Shown: positions 7,784 through 12,965 of the stretch, piece after piece | How positions within the stretch are numbered: the stretch's first letter is position 1 | Layout of the letters: the number at the start of each line of letters is the position of its first letter | NCBI GenBank assembly: GCA_017860395.1 | Contig: JAGDMC010000017.1 | Span: 1 to 12,965, forward strand | Direction: 5' to 3' | Origin: Bacteroidota bacterium | GTDB taxonomy: Bacteria; Bacteroidota; Bacteroidia; Bacteroidales; UBA932 | Length of the DNA: 12,965 bases | Program-made: the position numbers and the translations under genes | The notes under the pieces: generated by a model | Database searches by the model: none | Told to the model about the DNA's origin: nothing | The model's input: only the letters and a program-made list of their open reading frames with translations

Positions 7784-8736
7784 TTAGCCTCCGAGAGGTT
7801 GTAAATGAGATAAAACAGAAGTTGTGTGCGTTTTGCAAGCACAGGATAGTTAATAAACTGGTAATCGTCCGTTGTCTTATATGTATGCATGTGAATACCA
7901 GATGTTACAAGTACAGACGGGATCTTCTTCAAGGCAAAACTGTATTGATCGGAAGTTTTGTAAAATAACTCGGAAAAAGAGGCACTGCCGTAATAACTGT
8001 AATTGATGTCCATGTCAAACCCGTAAAACTTTTTTGCGGCATCAAGCCTTTTCTTAATAAAACCGTTGTTTCCTGCAGTCCCAAGTACAATAATATAACT
8101 GGAATCCTTTCCCGGAGGTGCAAAAGTGGTCCCAATCTGGTCTATATTAATATTGCAGACTATGTTTTTTGCCGGTACCGGCAATCTCTTTAGAAACTCT
8201 TTAGAACCGGCCATATTGTGTTCCTTCTCGTCCATCAGCACAAAAAGAATGTTCTTTTTAAGACCGGGCATCTCTGTCCTGACATTTGAAAAAAGTTCGG
8301 CCAGTGTAAGAAGGACCGTAACTCCCGATGCGTTATCGTCGGCACCGTTATATATTCTTTCTCCTATTTTCCCTAGATGGTCGTAATGGGCCGAAACAAC
8401 AATGTAATCTTCTGAATAACCAGAAGAAAGAACAACACCTGCCACATTTCTCCCAATGAGGGAATCCTTTTTGAAACTTTGGACAAAAGTCTGGCTGTAG
8501 AAGGGAATCATGTTCCACTGTTTAAACAGACTTGTCGCCATGGAAATTGTCATGAGGCTTCCGGTGCTGTTTGTTGCCCTGCCTTCCAGAGAATCATCGG
8601 CCAGAAAAGAGAGTATTCCTTTTTGTTTCTCCTGCGAAACCATTGATGCATATCTTGAAATATCCCTTACTTGTGCAAACTGAACAGAACTTAAATGCAA
8701 AAACAAGAGAATGAGAATGGCCGGGGAATACTTCAT
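7780..8736 (-). CDS. Secreted M28-family (aminopeptidase-like) protein, catalytic residues altered
   Basis: A 318-residue protein with a signal peptide (MKYSPAILILLFLHLSSVQFA, cleavage near residue 21) and an M28 metallopeptidase fold. Recognisable metal motifs are SAHYDHLG (115-122, ligand H117), NGADDNASG (130-138, bridging Asp) and INIDQIG (196-202, D199). The segment FVLMDEKEHNMAGS (165-178) occupies the place of the usual FxxxxEExGLLGS, but the first, general-base Glu of the EE pair is K171; E172 remains. Near the C-terminus, SGIHMHTYKTTDD (279-291) replaces the usual SGxHxDYHxPxD, so the last zinc-binding His is not in its expected place, though H282 and H284 are close. Activity is doubtful. 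If active, it would be a periplasmic or exported aminopeptidase. The gene is monocistronic as seen, divergent from mtgA, and convergent on the barrel gene with a 4-nt overlap. The family call is strong; the loss of activity is inferred from remembered consensus. Confidence 0.85.
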   Translation of the reverse strand: MKYSPAILILLFLHLSSVQFAQVRDISRYASMVSQEKQKGILSFLADDSLEGRATNSTGSLMTISMATSLFKQWNMIPFYSQTFVQSFKKDSLIGRNVAGVVLSSGYSEDYIVVSAHYDHLGKIGERIYNGADDNASGVTVLLTLAELFSNVRTEMPGLKKNILFVLMDEKEHNMAGSKEFLKRLPVPAKNIVCNINIDQIGTTFAPPGKDSSYIIVLGTAGNNGFIKKRLDAAKKFYGFDMDINYSYYGSASFSELFYKTSDQYSFALKKIPSVLVTSGIHMHTYKTTDDYQFINYPVLAKRTQLLFYLIYNLSEAN

Positions 8737-8747
8737 CTATAATTCAT

Positions 8748-8755
8748 TATATTTG
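8748..8755 (+). promoter_or_regulatory. Candidate -7 element for mtgA
   Basis: TATATTTG matches TAnnTTTG and would start transcription near 8761, about 20 nt before the chosen mtgA ATG at 8783. No TTTG is found about 20 nt upstream, so the -33 element is poor or absent. Confidence 0.4.
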
Positions 8756-8783
8756 TCAAAATTAATCTATTTGTTCAAAATTA
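8748..8783. repeat. Imperfect tandem repeat filling the M28/mtgA divergent spacer
   Basis: TATATTTGTCAAAATTA (8748-8764) is followed by TCTATTTGTTCAAAATTA (8766-8783). The copies differ by one substitution and one inserted T, and start 18 nt apart. Each copy is itself nearly palindromic (ATTTG ... CAAAAT), so -7-like sequences occur on both strands. Together they fill most of the 46-bp spacer and reach the first base of the mtgA ATG. Confidence 0.7.
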
Positions 8784-8789
8784 TGCAAA
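8757..8789 (-). promoter_or_regulatory. Candidate promoter for the M28-family gene
   Basis: Read on the minus strand, TTTG (8789 to 8786) and TAATTTTG (8764 to 8757) are 21 nt apart, close to the Bacteroidota -33/-7 arrangement. The predicted start near 8750 leaves about 14 nt before the ATG at 8736. The -33 element overlaps the first codons of mtgA, so the two divergent promoters are interleaved. Confidence 0.4.
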
Positions 8790-9556
8790 AGAAAAGGGCG
8801 AAGAGAGGCTCCGGAAGAGCTAAAACTTTTAAAAATAAGATTTTAAGATTTTTAAAATTCCTTTTTATATACCTTCCTGCTTCTTTTATACTGCTTTCTG
8901 TGCTGATGATGTTTGCATTAAAGTGGGTTCCTGTCTACTACACACCTTTAATGCTTATAAGAAGTGTAGAGAACATTGGCGATAATACATTTGAAACTCA
9001 CAAAAAATGGATGTCGCTTGACAATATTTCAAAGAATATGGCAATGGCCGTAATGGCAAGTGAAGATACCCGCTTTCTGACGCACAGGGGGTTCGACTGG
9101 GAGGAGATTGATAATGCCATTGATGCAAGTAAAAGAGGAAAGAGACTTAGGGGAGCAAGCACTATTAGCCAGCAGACTGCAAAAAATGTATTTCTTTTTC
9201 CAGCCCGGTCGTGGGTGAGAAAAGCCTTTGAATCCTATTATACGCTTGGTATAGAGCTTATTTGGGGGAAAGAGAGAATAATGGAGGTATATCTTAACGT
9301 TGCAGAAATGGGACGGGGAATTTACGGGGCAGAGTCTGCGGCACAAGAGTTGTTTAACAAACCTGCAGCGAAACTCTCTTCGAGGGAGAGTGCACTCATT
9401 GCAGCTTCCCTTCCCAACCCTCTTAAGAGAAATGCCGCCAGGCCAAGTTCATATATGGTGTCCAGAGCATCTTCCATCGAGTATATGATGGGAATGATTG
9501 AGGTCCCGGAATGGCTTGTTAAGAAACCTGTAAAGAAGATTAATAAAAACAAGTAA
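8783..9556 (+). CDS. mtgA: Monofunctional biosynthetic peptidoglycan transglycosylase (GT51)
   Basis: MtgA polymerises lipid II into glycan strands at the inner membrane; unlike class A PBPs it has no transpeptidase domain. From the ATG at 8783 the protein has 257 residues: a basic cytoplasmic tail (MQKKRAKRGSGRAK), one membrane anchor (about 28-48), and the GT51 domain. All signature blocks are present: EDTRFLTHRGFDW (94-106, catalytic E94), RGASTISQQTAKNVFL (123-138), RKAFE (146-150, second essential Glu E150), KERIMEVYLN (163-172) and GIYGAESAAQELF (179-191). The frame stays open back to an ATG at 8711, but that 24-residue extension would overlap the 5' end of the opposing M28 gene and put non-basic residues before the tail. 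The start at 8783 is therefore preferred. It probably shares a transcript with the TPR gene 13 nt downstream. Confidence 0.95.
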   Translation: MQKKRAKRGSGRAKTFKNKILRFLKFLFIYLPASFILLSVLMMFALKWVPVYYTPLMLIRSVENIGDNTFETHKKWMSLDNISKNMAMAVMASEDTRFLTHRGFDWEEIDNAIDASKRGKRLRGASTISQQTAKNVFLFPARSWVRKAFESYYTLGIELIWGKERIMEVYLNVAEMGRGIYGAESAAQELFNKPAAKLSSRESALIAASLPNPLKRNAARPSSYMVSRASSIEYMMGMIEVPEWLVKKPVKKINKNK

Positions 9557-9569
9557 CTACATTAAGAGT

Positions 9570-11564
9570 ATGCGCAGCAGAGTATTGTTAATTTTTATAT
9601 TATCCCTCATTACATTTGAAACGGCGTATTCTCAGTACGATAAACAAAAATTCTTTTTTAGGGGCAGGCAATTTCTGATAGAGGGAAAATACGCTCAGGC
9701 AATTGAAAACTTCAATATTCTTTCTCAACTGGATACCACACTATATGAATCCTATTTCTTCAGAGGAATAGCAAAATATAATCTTGGCGACTTTTTGGGA
9801 GCTCAGATAGATTTTGACAAAACGCTTAAAATAAATCAGCTCTATACTCCTGCATATCATTACAGGGCAATTACTCTAAGCCGGATTGGCAAATACGACC
9901 TTGCGCTCAAAGACCTGGAAGAGGCCGTGGATTTGCGGCCGAGCTATACGGGTCTCTATTTCAGCAGGGGCGTAACATACTTTTTGTCTCAGCAGTTCGA
10001 AAAAGCAGTCGAGGATTTCAACCGTTTTCTCAGGTTTGAGCCAAAAGTTCCCGATGCCTACCTGAACAGGGGGGCGTCCTATCTTTTTCTTGGAGACACA
10101 ACAAAGGCTCTGAAGGATTATAATACTGCAATTTCTCTCAACAGGTTTGATCCGGAGGGATATATAAGAAGATCAAGAATTTTCGTTCTTCAGAATGAAA
10201 CTCAGAAAGCTCTTGAAGACCTTAATCAGGCGCTTGTACTGGATACGGCCAACTCATTCGGATATTTCAACAGGGCACTTGTGAGGTACAATAACAAAGA
10301 CATTATGGGGGCGCTTACCGACCTTGAGCGCGTTCTCAGGGACGATCCGGGAAATGCGCTCACACTATATAACCGTGCCCTTATTCGCTCTCAAATTGGC
10401 GACTACAACAATGCTCTCGACGACTACGACAGAGTTATTGAAATAAACCCGAACAATGTGCTTGCATACTATAACAGAGCCGCACTTTTTATGCAGCAGG
10501 GACGGTTCCGGGATGCGATGGACGACTATTCTCAGGCAATCAATCTCTACCCCGACTTTGCCAATGCCTATTTAAACCGCTCGTATGTTAAAAATCAGAT
10601 GGGGCAGTTTACATCGGCCAAGAGCGATTATGAAATAGCCCAGAAAAAAATCAGAGAGTACAAATCAAAAATAGGGGATTCCACTAAAGTATCTGCCTTT
10701 GCCGATACAACTAAAAAATACGACAAACTGCTTGCTCTTGATGCCGACTTTGCAAAACGCGACTTTAAGAATGAGCTTCTTCAGTACAAGGATGTAGATA
10801 TCAGATTGAAACCGCTTTTCAAGTTCCGGGCTGCCAGCGAGAATGAAATTATGATGGCTCTGGAAAACAGGTTTGATGACAAAAGCCTGGAGAATTTTGT
10901 AACCTCAATGCCTTTACCGGTGCGTCTTACAGCCAAGCAGGAAGATCTCACGCCGGACACTCAGAAGAAGATACTGGACGAAATAGACAAAAAATTACAG
11001 GAACGGAAAGAGAGCAAATCGCTCTTTGCCAAGGCACTCATTGAATCGGGCAATAAACAGTTCAATACTGCTCTTGAATGTTATAACCAGGCAATTGCAC
11101 TCGAACCCGATCAGACTTTTTATTATATAAACAGAGGAGCTCTTCAGTCCGAGATGATAGATTTCATCTCTTCCATTGAGAGCAATGTTCAGGTTCTCAC
11201 TCTTGACAATGCCGGTGCCACAAGGGCAAAGGTTCAGGAGCAGGCTACCAGAAGTTACGACTATACTCCTGCGATACACGACATGAAAAGAGCCGCCGAA
11301 CTGTCCCCAAAATTCCCTTATATATATTACAACCTGGGTAATCTGTACTGCCTCTCTAACGATATACCGGAATCGATAATCCAGTATACCAAGGCGCTGG
11401 AGCTATATCCCTACATGGGAGAAGCATATTATAACAGGGGTCTGATTCTCCTTTACCTCAGAGACAAAGAGAAGGGATGCATTGATCTAAGCAAGGCCGG
11501 TGAACTGGGGATAGCTGATGCCTACCCTGTAATCTCAAAATATTGTATCGAGGAGAAAAGGTAA
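9570..11564 (+). CDS. Exported tetratricopeptide-repeat protein with two TPR blocks
   Basis: A 664-residue protein with a signal peptide (MRSRVLLIFILSLITFETAYS, cleavage near S21/Q22). Residues 24-361 hold ten consecutive TPR units in exact 34-residue register, starting near 26, 60, 93, 127, 161, 195, 229, 263, 297 and 331. Most carry the pattern AYxNRA...G.y..Al.Dy..ai.l.P. A charged, non-TPR linker rich in Lys and Asp follows (about 362-482). A second, less regular block (about 484-648) contains FNTALECYNQAIALEP, YIYYNLGNLYCL and YYNRGLILLYL, and ends with the GCIDLSKAGELG cap often seen in Bacteroidota TPR proteins. There is no lipobox and no later membrane segment, so it is probably periplasmic. 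TPR solenoids are protein-binding scaffolds; no enzymatic domain is visible. Its position 13 nt after mtgA suggests co-transcription and possibly a cell-envelope role (inference). Its stop abuts the stop of the opposing DUF4293 gene. Confidence 0.9.
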   Translation: MRSRVLLIFILSLITFETAYSQYDKQKFFFRGRQFLIEGKYAQAIENFNILSQLDTTLYESYFFRGIAKYNLGDFLGAQIDFDKTLKINQLYTPAYHYRAITLSRIGKYDLALKDLEEAVDLRPSYTGLYFSRGVTYFLSQQFEKAVEDFNRFLRFEPKVPDAYLNRGASYLFLGDTTKALKDYNTAISLNRFDPEGYIRRSRIFVLQNETQKALEDLNQALVLDTANSFGYFNRALVRYNNKDIMGALTDLERVLRDDPGNALTLYNRALIRSQIGDYNNALDDYDRVIEINPNNVLAYYNRAALFMQQGRFRDAMDDYSQAINLYPDFANAYLNRSYVKNQMGQFTSAKSDYEIAQKKIREYKSKIGDSTKVSAFADTTKKYDKLLALDADFAKRDFKNELLQYKDVDIRLKPLFKFRAASENEIMMALENRFDDKSLENFVTSMPLPVRLTAKQEDLTPDTQKKILDEIDKKLQERKESKSLFAKALIESGNKQFNTALECYNQAIALEPDQTFYYINRGALQSEMIDFISSIESNVQVLTLDNAGATRAKVQEQATRSYDYTPAIHDMKRAAELSPKFPYIYYNLGNLYCLSNDIPESIIQYTKALELYPYMGEAYYNRGLILLYLRDKEKGCIDLSKAGELGIADAYPVISKYCIEEKR

Positions 11565-11963
11565 CTATTTACGAAGGCGGTTTATAGATCTTACCATTGC
11601 CTCATCTCTTCCGATATATCTGATTGCAAGCCATGTGATAATTGCAGCAACAAGCGGAAACACAGAGTTTACTGTGAAGGCTGTGCCTTCCGGACGAATT
11701 ATAAAAAGATAAAGTATCCAGGCCTGATATGCCACCAGTATGATTGAATTGAAAATAGATACTCTTATCTGAATCATCCTGTGACGATATAAAAAGATGG
11801 ATACAAAAGATACAAGCGTGGTTATGATGTTAAATATGAGGAGAGGAGCGATGTTTACAAATTTAACGCTCTCCAGTGAACTCTGAGCCATAACCGAAAA
11901 GAAGAGGGTACCAAGTATAGCACTGGCTGCAAACAAAAATAGTGATTGAATTCGTTGTATCAT
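11565..11963 (-). CDS. DUF4293 family membrane protein
   Basis: A small polytopic membrane protein of 132 residues when started at the ATG at 11963. It begins MIQRIQSLFLFAASAIL, the typical N-terminus of the Bacteroidota-restricted DUF4293 family, and ends with the charged GRDEAMVRSINRLRK, also typical. Four hydrophobic segments are visible: residues about 7-24, about 37-58, about 69-91 and about 99-115. Function is unknown. The frame is open to an upstream ATG at 12023, which would add 20 residues, but that extension would cover the divergent promoter region and does not look like the family start. It converges on the TPR gene with no intergenic base and is divergent from the phosphorylase gene. 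Confidence 0.8.
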   Translation of the reverse strand: MIQRIQSLFLFAASAILGTLFFSVMAQSSLESVKFVNIAPLLIFNIITTLVSFVSIFLYRHRMIQIRVSIFNSIILVAYQAWILYLFIIRPEGTAFTVNSVFPLVAAIITWLAIRYIGRDEAMVRSINRLRK

Positions 11964-11973
11964 AGGACTGATT

Positions 11974-12007
11974 TTTGCACAAATGTATAAAATAAAGCTT
12001 ATTTTTG
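11974..12007 (+). promoter_or_regulatory. Candidate promoter for the nucleoside phosphorylase gene
   Basis: TTTG at 11974-11977 and TATTTTTG at 12000-12007 are separated by 22 nt, slightly long for the Bacteroidota -33/-7 pattern. The predicted start near 12014 leaves about 12 nt before the ATG at 12026. The element overlaps the divergent DUF4293 promoter within the 62-bp spacer. Confidence 0.45.
11980..11987 (-). promoter_or_regulatory. Candidate -7 element for the DUF4293 gene
   Basis: On the minus strand TACATTTG (11987 to 11980) matches TAnnTTTG and would start transcription near 11973, about 10 nt before the ATG at 11963. The best upstream -33 candidate is only TTTA near 12015 to 12012, 24 nt away. 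This element supports the shorter DUF4293 start. Confidence 0.45.
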
Positions 12008-12025
12008 TAGCTAAAGAATTCAATT

Positions 12026-12898
12026 ATGAGCCAGATACCATCATCAGAGTTGATTATCAATAGTGACGGATCAATATTTCATTTACATATAAAACCCGAA
12101 GAACTTGCCGATACAGTTATCCTTGTAGGAGACCCGGGGAGAGTTGAACTTGTTTCATCTTTCTTTGAAAGCAAAGAGTTTGTCCGCTCTTCAAGAGAGT
12201 TTGTAACTGTAACAGGTAAATACAATGGGAAAAGAATTACGGTATTGTCTACAGGAATAGGTACAGACAATATTGACATAGTAGTTAACGAACTTGATGC
12301 TCTTGCAAACATTGACTTAAAAACAAGGGAGCCTAAAAAGGAACATAAAAGACTCACTCTTCTCAGGATTGGAACTTCGGGAGCAATTCAGCCGGATATT
12401 CCGATTGGTTCTTTTGTTCTGTCTCATATCTCCGTTGGCTGTGACGGGCTTCTTAACTGGTATGCAAACAGAGACTCAGTTTCTCAGCTTGATATGGAAC
12501 GGGCATTTGTCAAACATTTTGACTGGCCACTGAATTTACCGGCACCTTACTTTGCAAAAGCAAGTGACAGAATGATAAAACTTTTTGAAAAAGAGACAAT
12601 AAAAGGGGTGACTATTTCTGCATCCGGATTTTATGGTCCTCAGGGAAGAGTTTTGAGGTTACCGCTCGCAATACCGGATATGGTGAGCAAATTTGAAAGT
12701 TTCCGTTTTAATGGTGACAGAATAACAAATTTCGAAATGGAAGGTTCTGCAATTGCCGGACTATCTGCACTTTTGGGCCACGATGCGGCAACAGTATGCT
12801 GCATTATAGCGAACAGGCACCTGCATGAAAGTCAGCCGGACTATAAACCTTATATCAAGAAGCTTGTTACACTTGCATTAGAGAAACTTACTCAATGA
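12026..12898 (+). CDS. Uridine phosphorylase-like nucleoside phosphorylase
   Basis: A 290-residue member of the PNP/UDP phosphorylase family, which cleaves nucleosides with phosphate to a free base and ribose-1-phosphate in cytosolic salvage. Family blocks seen: GDPGRV (35-40, phosphate-binding R39), SSREFVT (55-61), STGIGTDNIDIVVNEL (75-90), LLRIGTSGAIQP (112-123, R114 and T117), ASGFYGPQGR (199-208) and NFEMEGSAIAGL (235-246, M238/E239 binding ribose), then IIANR (260-264). The Q206-x-R208 pair resembles the Gln/Arg that read uracil in E. coli Udp, which favours a pyrimidine nucleoside. An insertion with a basic KKEHK stretch (104-108) precedes the LLRIGT block and makes it longer than E. 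coli Udp. Substrate specificity is inferred, so no symbol is given. The stop overlaps the start of the next gene (ATGA). Confidence 0.85.
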   Translation: MSQIPSSELIINSDGSIFHLHIKPEELADTVILVGDPGRVELVSSFFESKEFVRSSREFVTVTGKYNGKRITVLSTGIGTDNIDIVVNELDALANIDLKTREPKKEHKRLTLLRIGTSGAIQPDIPIGSFVLSHISVGCDGLLNWYANRDSVSQLDMERAFVKHFDWPLNLPAPYFAKASDRMIKLFEKETIKGVTISASGFYGPQGRVLRLPLAIPDMVSKFESFRFNGDRITNFEMEGSAIAGLSALLGHDAATVCCIIANRHLHESQPDYKPYIKKLVTLALEKLTQ

Positions 12899-12965
12899 AA
12901 ACAACTCAGGAGCTGATATCTCTTCTATCGTTGATTGACGATGGAGACACGGCAGTGAGAACTGC
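12895..12965 (+). CDS. Start of an unidentified gene, cut by window end
   Basis: An ATG at 12895 overlaps the phosphorylase stop as ATGA, the usual layout of coupled genes. Twenty-three codons are visible before the window ends, beginning MKTTQELISLLSLIDDGDTA. The acidic helix-turn pattern (ELISLL...DDGD.AVR) recalls the N-terminus of HEAT-like or transglutaminase-like proteins found in Bacteroidota, but this is too short to name. It is included because the overlap and open frame support a real gene. Confidence 0.5.
   Translation, partial: MKTTQELISLLSLIDDGDTAVRT

Noticed and set aside
7788..7798. CCTC-CGA-GAGG hairpin as a terminator after the barrel gene
   Set aside because: The stem is only 4 bp and no T-run follows, so an intrinsic terminator cannot be supported.
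8126..8386. 86-codon plus-strand frame opposite the M28 gene
   Set aside because: It covers the conserved M28 metal motifs in antisense and shows no independent features.
8711..8782. 24-residue N-terminal extension of mtgA
   Set aside because: It would overlap the opposing M28 coding start and cover both divergent promoters; the basic tail and anchor start naturally at the ATG at 8783.
11964..12023. 20-residue N-terminal extension of the DUF4293 protein
   Set aside because: It would consume the promoter region, and the family-typical MIQRIQ start is at 11963.
1..12965. CRISPR arrays, tRNA/rRNA genes, IS ends, phage or defence modules
   Set aside because: No regularly spaced repeats, no cloverleaf or rRNA sequence, and no transposase, integrase or nuclease-type defence genes were seen; all identified genes are housekeeping or envelope genes.

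Overview
The window looks like ordinary chromosomal sequence from a member of the Bacteroidota, most likely Bacteroidales. The evidence is: a gene matching the Bacteroidota-restricted DUF4293 membrane family; a PorT-like outer-membrane barrel and a secreted TPR protein; TAnnTTTG -7 promoter elements instead of sigma70 boxes; weak or absent Shine-Dalgarno sequences; very tight gene packing; and moderate GC. I see no phage, IS element, CRISPR array, toxin-antitoxin pair, rRNA or tRNA. There is no convincing undescribed multi-gene system; the interest lies in how the genes are arranged and in substituted active-site or metal-site residues.

Left part (20-6973, + strand): uvrB, a long RelA/SpoT homolog and uvrA lie nose to tail with overlapping stop and start codons (1 nt and 8 nt overlaps). 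They almost certainly form one translationally coupled unit. UvrA finds DNA damage, loads UvrB, and UvrB verifies the lesion for UvrC. A (p)ppGpp synthetase is sandwiched between them. That RelA homolog keeps its synthetase motifs but has a degraded hydrolase site. UvrA lacks all four cysteine positions of one of its usual zinc modules.

Middle (6975-9556): a secreted outer-membrane beta-barrel protein (+) with its own probable promoter inside the end of uvrA. It converges on a secreted M28-family peptidase homolog (-), and the two stop codons share one TTAA palindrome. The M28 protein has substitutions at two positions normally needed for catalysis. A 46-bp divergent spacer containing an imperfect tandem repeat separates it from mtgA (+), the monofunctional peptidoglycan glycosyltransferase.

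Right part (9570-12965): mtgA is followed after 13 nt by a secreted protein with ten in-register 34-residue TPRs, a linker and a second TPR block. It converges without any gap on a DUF4293 membrane protein gene (-). That gene is divergent, across a 62-bp two-way promoter region, from a uridine phosphorylase-like nucleoside phosphorylase (+). The phosphorylase stop overlaps the start of one more gene, which is cut off by the window end.
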